Source: JAFAVZ01 sp036009105 (lineage in GTDB: Bacteria; Acidobacteriota; Thermoanaerobaculia; Gp7-AA8). Taken from it: a stretch of DNA of 7,078 nt. The stretch is from contig DASYMJ010000098.1 of the NCBI GenBank assembly GCA_036009105.1, forward strand, positions 1 to 7,078, in the 5' to 3' direction. The number at the start of each line of letters is the position of its first letter. Positions within the stretch are counted from its first letter, which is position 1. The translations under genes and the position numbers were made by a program. The notes beneath the pieces are model-generated. The model had not been told where the DNA came from. It searched no databases and was given only the letters and a program-made list of their open reading frames with translations. Positions 1-5,977 of the stretch are shown in pieces.

Positions 1-281
1 CCCGCTTCGAACAGGTCGATGCCCGCTTCGACCAAACGGATGCCACCATCGAGGAGCGTTTCCACGAACTGCACCGTTACATGGGCGTGATTGCCGAAAA
101 CATCGACGGTAAGCTCGAGCTTGGCCGGGAGATGACACAGATGGTGGACGAGAAGCTCGGTCGCAATGTCGCTGAGATCAAAGAGAAGATCGACCAAGGC
201 CTCGCCAGAGCCGAGGCCATGATCCACTTCACCTACCGCAACCTCGAGCACCAGCCGCCCACCGACAAGCAGCCGGACTAG
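1..281 (+). CDS. Coiled-coil heptad-repeat protein, C-terminal part (5' end outside window)
   Basis: The frame is open from the first bases (codons begin at position 3) to the TAG at 279-281, giving 92 visible residues. The first ATG in view, at 81, is therefore probably not the true start: the sequence before it reads in frame as protein of the same character. The visible N-terminal part has seven-residue units, RFEQVDA then RFDQTDA then a looser TIEERFH. The rest is charged and helical, with E/K/R/L-rich stretches, no membrane segment and no cysteine, and ends in a short Pro/Gln/Asp tail. Proteins with RFEQVD-type heptads are common small coiled-coil proteins, usually of unknown function; some are fibre-like or membrane-anchored, but nothing here shows an anchor. 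Its stop overlaps the transketolase stop on the other strand. Function is not recognised. Confidence 0.6.
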   Translation, partial: RFEQVDARFDQTDATIEERFHELHRYMGVIAENIDGKLELGREMTQMVDEKLGRNVAEIKEKIDQGLARAEAMIHFTYRNLEHQPPTDKQPD

Positions 282-2374
282 CGCGCCCCCCACCACTCCC
301 GCACCCGCGCCGCCACCTTCTCCGGCGTGAAGCCGAAGTGCTCGGCAACCTGCTCGAAAGGCGCGGAAGCGCCGAAGCGGTCGATGCCGATGACCAGCGC
401 GTCGTGATTCACATACTTGTACCAGCCGTCGGAGCGGCCGGCCTCGATGGCCACGATGCGGCTCCGGTCGCCCAGGACCTGCGCCCGGTACGACTCATCC
501 TGCTTGTCGAACAGGTCGAGGCACGGCGCGGAGACGACGCGCGCGGTGATGCCCTCCGCCCGCAAGAGGTCGGCCGTCTTCACCGCCAGAGGCACCTCCG
601 AGCCGGTGGCGATGAAGGTGAGGTCGCCCGTGGCGTAGCCGTCGAGCACGTACGCGCCGCGCCAGACCTCGTGCGGGTCGAACGAAGCGCCGTGCGGCAG
701 CGGCTCGAGCTTCTGCCGCGTCAGCGCGAAGAGGGTCGGACCCTGCCCCTTCCCCACCGCCCAAGCCCAGGCCATCGCGACCTCCACCCCGTCCGCCGGG
801 CGGAAGAACGTCATGTTCGGGATCAGGCGCAGCGACCAGTTGTGCTCGATCGGCTGATGGGTCGGACCGTCCTCGCCCAGGAAGACCGAGTCGTGGGTGT
901 AGACGAAGATGGAGGGGATGTTCATCAGCGCCGCGAGGCGGACCGAGGGGCGCATGTAGTCGGAGAAGATGAGGAACGTGGCGCCGTACGCCCGCCACGA
1001 GCCGTAGAGCGTCATCCCGTTGATGATGGCGCCCATGGCGTGCTCGCGGATGCCGAAATGGAGGTTGCGGCCCTTGAACACCTCCGCTTTCGGCGGCTCG
1101 TCCGGATCCTTCCGCTCGATGCTTCCCCCGTCCTTGATCAAGGTGTTCGTCGATGGCGCCAGGTCCGCCGAGCCGCCGACCACGAAAGGGGCAAGGGCGG
1201 CCAGCTTCTGGATCACCTGCCCGGACAGCGCGCGGGTGGCGATGGCCTTGTCCGACTTCGCCGCCTCGACCAGCTGCGCCTCGAAGCCGTCCGGCAGCGA
1301 GTGGCTCCAGTAACGGTCCCACTCCGCCGCGAGCTCGGCGTTGCGGGTCCGCCAGTCGGCCAGGCTCTTCTCCCACTTCTTCCGCTCCCGGGAAAGCTTC
1401 TTCGTCTTGCGCTCGAACTCCGCGCGCACCTCGTCCGGCACAAGGAACGTCGGCTCCGCCGGCCAGCCGAGCGCTTCCTTCGTCGCCTTCACCTCGTCGG
1501 CTCCGAGCGGCTCGCCGTGCGCGCGTGCGGTGCCGTGATACTTCGGACTGCCCCAGCCGATGATGGTCCGGCAGATGATGAGCGTCGGCCTGTCGGTCGC
1601 CTTCTGCGCCTTCTTGATCGCCTTGCGGATCGCCGCGCGGTCGTGCCCGTCGATCTTCAGCACGTGCCAGCCGACGGCCTCGAAGCGCTTCCTCACATCC
1701 TCGGAGAACGCGAGGCGCGTCTCCCCTTCGATGGAGATGTGGTTGTCGTCATAGAAGTAGATGAGATTGCCCAAGCCGAGGTGGCCGGCCAGTGACGCGG
1801 CCTCGGAGCTGATGCCTTCCATCAGGTCGCCGTCCGAGCAGATGGCGTAGATGTAGTGATCGACCGGCTTGAACGGATCCTCGGTGTCGAAGCGCGCGGC
1901 CATCATCTTCGCGGCCAGCCCCATCCCCACGCCGTTCGCGAAGCCCTGCCCCAGCGGGCCGGTCGTCACCTCGATGCCCGCCGCGTGGCCGTACTCCGGA
2001 TGGCCCGCCGTGCGCGAGCCCCACTGCCGGAAGTTCTTCAACTCCTCGAGCGTCATCTCCCGGTAGCCGGTGAGGTGGAGCAGCGAGTAGAGCAGCATCG
2101 AGGCGTGGCCGGCGCTGAGCACGAAGCGGTCCCGGTTTTTCCAGTGGGGATCGAGCGGATCGTGGCGGAGGAACTCCGTCCAGATGACGAAGGCCATGTC
2201 CGCCATCCCCATCGGCGTGCCGGGATGCCCCGACTTCGCCTTCTCCACGGCATCGACGGCGAGGAAGCGGATGGTGTTGACGCAGAGCTCTTCGAGCTCG
2301 TCCTTCCCGCCCAGTTTCGGCTCGTTGCTTTCCTCGGCGACTTCGATGGCGGTGGCGGCGCTGGTATCGGGCAT
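278..2374 (-). CDS. tkt: Transketolase
   Basis: Thiamine-diphosphate enzyme moving two-carbon ketol units between sugar phosphates in the cytosol (non-oxidative pentose phosphate pathway, and the Calvin cycle where present). At 698 aa it is full length; E. coli TktA is 663. Visible family features in order: substrate/cofactor His at 50 (SGHPGTPMG) and 90 (SAGH); GPLGQG at 139-144; the ThDP/metal motif from SDGDLMEG (180-187) to YDDN (208-211); HGEPLG with His286; an Arg/Lys/Glu-rich linker around 318-350; the pyrimidine domain with IREHAMGA, whose Glu443 matches the catalytic glutamate; GEDGPTHQP (500-508) with Asp502 and His506; and the C-terminal domain from about 560. The first ~25 residues are an acidic, Ser/Ala-rich extension. 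The start at 2374 is supported by GAGGAGG seven bases upstream. No other pentose-phosphate gene is nearby. The family assignment is essentially certain. Confidence 0.97.
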   Translation of the reverse strand: MPDTSAATAIEVAEESNEPKLGGKDELEELCVNTIRFLAVDAVEKAKSGHPGTPMGMADMAFVIWTEFLRHDPLDPHWKNRDRFVLSAGHASMLLYSLLHLTGYREMTLEELKNFRQWGSRTAGHPEYGHAAGIEVTTGPLGQGFANGVGMGLAAKMMAARFDTEDPFKPVDHYIYAICSDGDLMEGISSEAASLAGHLGLGNLIYFYDDNHISIEGETRLAFSEDVRKRFEAVGWHVLKIDGHDRAAIRKAIKKAQKATDRPTLIICRTIIGWGSPKYHGTARAHGEPLGADEVKATKEALGWPAEPTFLVPDEVRAEFERKTKKLSRERKKWEKSLADWRTRNAELAAEWDRYWSHSLPDGFEAQLVEAAKSDKAIATRALSGQVIQKLAALAPFVVGGSADLAPSTNTLIKDGGSIERKDPDEPPKAEVFKGRNLHFGIREHAMGAIINGMTLYGSWRAYGATFLIFSDYMRPSVRLAALMNIPSIFVYTHDSVFLGEDGPTHQPIEHNWSLRLIPNMTFFRPADGVEVAMAWAWAVGKGQGPTLFALTRQKLEPLPHGASFDPHEVWRGAYVLDGYATGDLTFIATGSEVPLAVKTADLLRAEGITARVVSAPCLDLFDKQDESYRAQVLGDRSRIVAIEAGRSDGWYKYVNHDALVIGIDRFGASAPFEQVAEHFGFTPEKVAARVREWWGAR

Positions 2375-2381
2375 GGGGGAA

Positions 2382-2406
2382 CCTCCTCGCGAAGCGTCGG
2401 ATTATA
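2382..2406 (-). promoter_or_regulatory. Transketolase promoter -10 box and ribosome binding site
   Basis: On the minus strand a perfect TATAAT lies at 2401-2406, and a strong Shine-Dalgarno GAGGAGG at 2382-2388, seven bases before the ATG. A start site 6-8 bases below the -10 would give a leader of only about 20 nt. No good -35 is visible: the hexamers at 16-18 bp spacing (around 2423-2430) do not resemble TTGACA, so the promoter may need an activator or use a non-canonical sigma contact. The ribosome site is clear; the promoter is inferred from the hexamer and its position. Confidence 0.55.
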
Positions 2407-2445
2407 CTTTCCGGATACCGCGGTAATGGGGTGAGTGAGGGGAGG
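2403..2445 (+). promoter_or_regulatory. Possible promoter and ribosome binding site of the V4R-like gene
   Basis: A TATACT hexamer (five of six to the -10 consensus) at 2403-2408 overlaps the transketolase -10 on the opposite strand. No convincing -35 is present. A purine-rich GAGGGGAGGG at 2436-2445 stands six bases before ATG 2452 and is the reason for choosing that start over the in-frame GTG at 2431, which would lie inside the leader. The ribosome site is well supported; the promoter is tentative. Confidence 0.4.
2416..2425. repeat. 10-bp perfect palindrome TACCGCGGTA in divergent control region
   Basis: TACCGCGGTA is its own reverse complement. It lies just upstream of the transketolase -10, in the -35/spacer zone, and downstream of the opposite -10, where a bound repressor could affect both genes. 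It may be an operator half-site pair for a small dimeric regulator, but a CG-rich core like this can arise by chance in GC-rich DNA. Confidence 0.3.
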
Positions 2446-2451
2446 GACTTC

Positions 2452-3021
2452 ATGGCATCGGACGAGACCGTCACGGTCAAAGGCTCGCCTGTTCGCAGTT
2501 TGCAGAAGTTCATCGAGGCGAGCCTCTCGCCAGAGCAGCGCGAGACGGTCTTCCGCAACCTCCCGCCCGAGTACGCCGCCCGCTTCCGCACGCCGATCCT
2601 CGCCACCGAAACCGTACCGGTGCACATGCTCAACCGCGTCACGGAAGAGGCGGCGAAAGCGAGAGGCGAGGCGCTGGAAGTCTTCGCCCGCCGCGCGGGG
2701 CGCGAGGCCGCGGGCGATGCGGTGAAAGGCATCTACCGTTTCTTCGCTCTGGTGCTGACGCCGGCCGCGCTGCTCTCGAAGGCGTCCCAGATGTGGTCGA
2801 CGCTCTACAACCGCGGGCACATGCAGATCGCCGAGCAGACGGAGACGAGCGCGCGCATCCGCATCGCCGACTTCCCCTCCGAGGTGGCGGGCTGCTCGCG
2901 CGTCACGGGGTGGATCGAGCGGATGGCGGAGATGACCGGCGTCAGGAACGTCGTCGTGCAGCAGACCGAGTGCTTCGCCAACGGCGCGCCGTGTTGCGAG
3001 TGGGTGGTGCGCTGGAGCTGA
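2452..3021 (+). CDS. V4R-like / DUF2378-like stand-alone domain protein, function unknown
   Basis: A 189-residue soluble protein with no signal peptide; a hydrophobic helix at about 94-108 is too short and mixed to call membrane-spanning. The region from about 125 to the end resembles the C-terminal half of V4R (4-vinyl-reductase-type) and DUF2378 domains: a Gly-Trp helix at 153-154 (VTGWIERMAEMTG), then a strand and the signature ECFANGAPCCEW at 173-184, a C-x-x-G-x-P-x-C pattern that in V4R proteins closes a small-molecule pocket. Cysteines stand at 148, 174, 181 and 182 and could bind a metal or act in redox, which is inference. V4R domains usually occur as sensor modules fused to regulators; here no output domain is present. 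The start at 2452 rests on the GGGGAGGG site. The gene is divergent from transketolase and ends six bases from the convergent peptidase gene. The family link is by eye only. Confidence 0.7.
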   Translation: MASDETVTVKGSPVRSLQKFIEASLSPEQRETVFRNLPPEYAARFRTPILATETVPVHMLNRVTEEAAKARGEALEVFARRAGREAAGDAVKGIYRFFALVLTPAALLSKASQMWSTLYNRGHMQIAEQTETSARIRIADFPSEVAGCSRVTGWIERMAEMTGVRNVVVQQTECFANGAPCCEWVVRWS

Positions 3022-3027
3022 CGCGCC

Positions 3028-4188
3028 TCATCTCGGCTTCCGGTCCGCCGGCGGCTTGTACTCCAGCGCGAACTTGATCCGCTTCGCGGGCGAGGGATGC
3101 GAGTAGCGCCAGAACTCGATGAACGGCGAGGGATTCGGATTGATCTTCCCATCCTCGGCGAACTTCACCATCGAGCTGGCGCTCGCCTCGTTCAGGCCGG
3201 TGACGTCGATGCCGTACACGTCCGCCTGATGCTCCTGGTAGCGCGAGAACGCGTTCGTGACCGGCGAGAGCAAGAAGCTGAGGAGCGAGATGACGATGAT
3301 CAGCCACGGGAATGAGGCGACGTCGCCGCGCTCCATGCCGCCCCACCGCGCCCCCCAGCGGCGCAGGCCGCGGTCATAGATCTGCTGCGCGATGAAGGTG
3401 ACGATGAAGGAGATGACGATGCCGAAGGCGAGCCCCTTCCAGATGTGGTTCAGCACGTAGTGCCCCATCTCGTGACCCATCGTGGAGACGATCTCGTCGT
3501 CATCCATCTTGGCCAGCAGCGTGTCGTAGAGGACGATGCGCTTGGTCGGCCCGATGCCGGTCACGTAGGCATTCATGGTCGTGGTCTGCTTGGAGGCATT
3601 GATCTCGAGCACGCTCGCGTTCGGGATGCCGGCATGGGTCGCCTCGGCCAGCAGCCGCGAGCGCAGCGGCTCGCGCGTGAACGGCACGAACTTGTTGAAG
3701 AGCGGATCGATCAGGACCGGCACGAGGATCACGCCGATGATCATCAGCGGGATCGAGCCGAGCCAGACGGCGATCCACCAGCGCTTGAATCTCCGGATGG
3801 CCCATAGGGCGAGAGGTACGAGGAGGAGGGTGAAGATCAGGCCGACGATCAATCCCTTGAGCTGGTCACCCATCCAGGAGCCGAAGGTCTGGTGGGTGAG
3901 GCCGAACTGGAGGGGGATGACACGGCCGCGGTAGTAATCGAGCGGAAAGCCGATGACCCAGGTGAGCAACGTGAAGAGCAGGAGCCAGAGCAGCGTCTGC
4001 GGGTAGCGCCGCCGCGTGACGCGCGCCGCAACGCTGCGCATCTTCGCCGAGAGGCCGGTGGCGAGGATGACGAGCATCAGGAGGATGCCGAACGCGGCAT
4101 CCGCGAAGTAGAGGATGTCCAGGATGCGGCTGTGCCGGATCATCTCCGGTGTCACGCGCACTTCGTATCGATATTGCTGGTGAGCCAT
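3028..4188 (-). CDS. M48 family zinc metallopeptidase, Ste24/CAAX-protease-1-like
   Basis: Integral membrane zinc endopeptidase of 386 residues. The N-terminal Peptidase_M48_N-type region (to about 170) has hydrophobic segments near 22-44, 65-83, 112-131 and 138-160 and the family blocks FPLDYYRG, HQTFGSWMGDQLKG and LIDPLFNKF. The catalytic domain has NAYVTGIGPTKRIVLYDTLL (206-225), the zinc motif HEMGH (239-243), further hydrophobic stretches at about 250-270 and 293-314, the third zinc ligand Glu319 in QEHQADVYG, and His364 in HPSPAKRI. Eukaryotic Ste24 matures prenylated CAAX proteins and clears blocked translocons. CAAX prenylation is not known as a general bacterial process, so a role in membrane protein turnover is more likely. 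The start at 4188 has no visible Shine-Dalgarno; ATG 4143 is an alternative, but it would remove part of the helix leading to the first membrane segment. Slightly shorter than yeast Ste24. Confidence 0.93.
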   Translation of the reverse strand: MAHQQYRYEVRVTPEMIRHSRILDILYFADAAFGILLMLVILATGLSAKMRSVAARVTRRRYPQTLLWLLLFTLLTWVIGFPLDYYRGRVIPLQFGLTHQTFGSWMGDQLKGLIVGLIFTLLLVPLALWAIRRFKRWWIAVWLGSIPLMIIGVILVPVLIDPLFNKFVPFTREPLRSRLLAEATHAGIPNASVLEINASKQTTTMNAYVTGIGPTKRIVLYDTLLAKMDDDEIVSTMGHEMGHYVLNHIWKGLAFGIVISFIVTFIAQQIYDRGLRRWGARWGGMERGDVASFPWLIIVISLLSFLLSPVTNAFSRYQEHQADVYGIDVTGLNEASASSMVKFAEDGKINPNPSPFIEFWRYSHPSPAKRIKFALEYKPPADRKPR

Positions 4189-4193
4189 TTCGA

Positions 4194-4220
4194 TAGAATC
4201 GCAGGCCGCGAAGGGGGAAG
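4194..4220 (+). promoter_or_regulatory. Bacterioferritin-like gene promoter -10 and ribosome binding site
   Basis: TAGAAT at 4194-4199 matches five of six -10 positions, and AAGGGGGAAG at 4211-4220 is a plausible ribosome site a few bases before ATG 4224, giving a leader of roughly 18 nt. No good -35 is found at the usual spacing. I see no iron-box-like palindrome here. The -10 sits within ten bases of the divergent peptidase start codon, so the two genes share one 35-nt spacer. Confidence 0.4.
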
Positions 4221-4223
4221 CAA

Positions 4224-4694
4224 ATGGACTTCGATAAGGGACCGGTCGTTTCGCTGCTGAATCGCATCCTGGAAATGGAGCTCGCCGGGGCGGTGCGCTA
4301 CACGCACTACTCGCTGATGGTGTTCGGCTACAACCGCATCCCCATCGTCTCCTGGCTGCGCGAGCAGGCCACCGAGTCGATGACGCACGCCCAGCAGGCC
4401 GGCGAGATGATCACCTCCCTGGGCGAGCACCCCTCCCTCGGCATCGGCCCGCTGCTGGAGACGCACAAGCACGACGTGGGCGACATCCTGCGCGAGGCCC
4501 TCGACAACGAGCGCGCCGGCCTCCAGCTCTACCGCGACCTGCTGGTGGAGGTGGAAGGCAAGTCGGTATGGCTGGAGGAGTACGCGCGGCAGATGGTCTA
4601 CGCCGAGGAGCAGCACGCCACGGAAGTGGACAAGATGCTGCGCAAGCCGGGCGAGATCAAGAGCGTGATGAGCGGGCACGGCCCGCTGCGCTGA
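4224..4694 (+). CDS. Bacterioferritin-like four-helix di-iron protein
   Basis: A 156-residue cytosolic protein of the ferritin-like superfamily, close in length to bacterioferritin (158 in E. coli). Helix A has EMELAGAVRYTHY, with Glu19 matching Bfr Glu18; helix B has ESMTHAQQ (51-58); helix C has DNERAGLQLY with Glu96 at the Bfr Glu94 position; helix D has AEEQHATEV with Glu128 and His131 as an E-x-x-H pair. These are the expected ferroxidase-centre residues, so iron oxidation and possibly storage is the likely role. Helix B is odd: aligned on His55, the Bfr ligand position holds Ser52, and a Glu is one residue earlier (Glu51). Met53 falls where Bfr has its haem-binding Met52. The start has a GGGGGA site upstream. 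No bacterioferritin-associated ferredoxin gene is visible. It could instead be a non-storage ferritin-like protein; cage assembly is not shown by sequence. Confidence 0.88.
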   Translation: MDFDKGPVVSLLNRILEMELAGAVRYTHYSLMVFGYNRIPIVSWLREQATESMTHAQQAGEMITSLGEHPSLGIGPLLETHKHDVGDILREALDNERAGLQLYRDLLVEVEGKSVWLEEYARQMVYAEEQHATEVDKMLRKPGEIKSVMSGHGPLR

Positions 4695-4719
4695 TCGGCA
4701 TAGCCCGTCCGGACGTGAG

Positions 4720-4735
4720 GCTCCTTCGTCGGAGC
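4720..4735. terminator. Weak hairpin in convergent gap, possible terminator
   Basis: GCTCC (4720-4724) pairs with GGAGC (4731-4735) around a six-base loop, in the 52-nt gap between the bacterioferritin-like gene and the convergent permease gene. The stem is only five base pairs and neither side has a run of T, so intrinsic termination would be weak. A perfect palindrome CGTCCGGACG lies just before it at 4706-4715 but has no loop. Confidence 0.2.
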
Positions 4736-4746
4736 GGCAGCGGCAA

Positions 4747-5973
4747 CTACGCCCTTAACGCCTCCACCGGCTGCAGCCGCGACGCGCTGAGCGAGGGATA
4801 CAAGCCCGCCAGCAGGCCGATGGAGATGGCGAAGCCGCTGGCCACGCTCAGGCCGAACATCGAGACCGGCAGGCCGGCCGGGAAGAAGTTGGCGATCACT
4901 TTCACCAGCCCGATGCCGCCCGCCAGGCCGATGCCCGCGCCGACCACGGAGAGCGTGATCGACTCGATGAGGAACTGCAGGAAGATCTCCGCGTCGGTGG
5001 CGCCCATCGACTTCCGCAAGCCGATCTCGAAGAGGCGCTCGCCGATGGAGATCTTCAGCACGGAGAAGATGCCGACCCCGCCGATCACCAGCGAGATGGC
5101 GGCGATGGAGAAGAAGATGATCCGCCAGTTGCGCAGGATCTGCACGATGTTGCCGCGCTCCTTGAGGATCTCCTTCCCCACGTTCTCCACGTGCACGTCG
5201 TGGATCCCGTTGTGAGCTCGCGCATACGTGCGCGAGGCCTCGTCTTCCGCGTCGATCGATTGCTCGGGCGTGGCCGCCTTGCCGAGCACGTAGGAGATGG
5301 CGTTCGCGCGGCCGAACATGTCCTGGTAGATGGAGAACGGGATGTAGGCGCCGCCGGTCTCCTTGCGCATGTCGTCGTCGTTGACGAACTTCATGTTGAA
5401 CTGGGTGCCGACCCCGATCACGGTCAGGCGACGGCCGCCGAGGTTGATCTGCTGGCCGATGGCGTCATCGCCGCCGAAGAGCTGCTCCTTCAGTTTCAGG
5501 CCGAGGACGCAGACCGGGGCGACGCCCTGGTAGTCGCGCTCGGAGATGAAGCGGCCGGCGCTCGTCTTGCGGCCCTTGATCACCGCGAAGTCGGGCGTGA
5601 CGCCGTAGATGTCGATCCGCCGGGTGACCGAGCCGGCGGTGACCACCGCGCGCGTCTCCCCCACCGGCGACATGGCGGTGATCAGCTCACTGCCCTCGAA
5701 CCACTTCGCGTCCTCCAGGCGGATGCCGCGCGAGATGTGCTGCTTGGCGCGCTCCAGGCGGTCGGGCGGCGTTTTGGCGGACATCACCAGCACGCCGTCC
5801 AGGCCGAGGTCTTCGATACCCTGCCACACGGCGGCGGAGACGCCGTCGAGGACGGACATCACGACCACGATGGCCAGCGTGCCGAGCATCACGCCGAGGA
5901 GCGTGAAGAACGAGCGCAGCGGATGGCCCTTCACTTCCTCCAGGCTGGTGCGGATCGATTCGGTCACTTGCAT
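4747..5973 (-). CDS. MacB/FtsX-type ABC transporter permease (second gene of pair)
   Basis: A 408-residue inner-membrane permease with type VII (MacB/LolC/FtsX) architecture: one N-terminal membrane helix at about 21-44 (FFTLLGVMLGTLAIVVVMSV), a large MacB_PCD-like periplasmic domain (about 45-280), then three C-terminal helices near 284-306, 336-361 and 370-393. The coupling motif between helices 2 and 3, GERLFEIGLRKSMGAT with FLQFLIESI, and the ending SRLQPVEALRA are typical. Such permeases work by mechanotransmission with a cytoplasmic ATPase to move or release envelope substrates such as lipids, peptides or drugs; the substrate cannot be told here. I chose ATG 5973 rather than the longer frame from 6078: it has a GGAG site seven bases upstream, and the extra 35 residues would overlap the upstream gene and do not look like family sequence. 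It lies four bases after the upstream permease stop. Confidence 0.93.
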   Translation of the reverse strand: MQVTESIRTSLEEVKGHPLRSFFTLLGVMLGTLAIVVVMSVLDGVSAAVWQGIEDLGLDGVLVMSAKTPPDRLERAKQHISRGIRLEDAKWFEGSELITAMSPVGETRAVVTAGSVTRRIDIYGVTPDFAVIKGRKTSAGRFISERDYQGVAPVCVLGLKLKEQLFGGDDAIGQQINLGGRRLTVIGVGTQFNMKFVNDDDMRKETGGAYIPFSIYQDMFGRANAISYVLGKAATPEQSIDAEDEASRTYARAHNGIHDVHVENVGKEILKERGNIVQILRNWRIIFFSIAAISLVIGGVGIFSVLKISIGERLFEIGLRKSMGATDAEIFLQFLIESITLSVVGAGIGLAGGIGLVKVIANFFPAGLPVSMFGLSVASGFAISIGLLAGLYPSLSASRLQPVEALRA

Positions 5974-5977
5974 GGGA

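Noticed and set aside
495..1376. 293-codon minus-strand frame in another phase inside transketolase
   Set aside because: The product is low-complexity Arg/Gly/Ala-rich and out of phase with the true gene; this is a composition artefact.
338..1795. 485-codon open frame on the plus strand, antisense to transketolase
   Set aside because: It lies wholly inside a certain transketolase gene. Its translation is Arg/Val/Asp/His-rich with no recognisable domain, and no ribosome site stands out. GC-rich third positions of the real gene remove stops from this frame, so it is a shadow.
2431..2451. GTG start at 2431 for the V4R-like gene
   Set aside because: The GAGGGGAGGG ribosome site at 2436-2445 would lie inside the coding sequence; it is spaced correctly for ATG 2452.
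4706..4715. CGTCCGGACG palindrome as a terminator or operator
   Set aside because: It has no loop, so it cannot form a useful hairpin. It lies downstream of both genes, where an operator is unlikely, and a CG-rich 10-mer palindrome is not rare in this composition.
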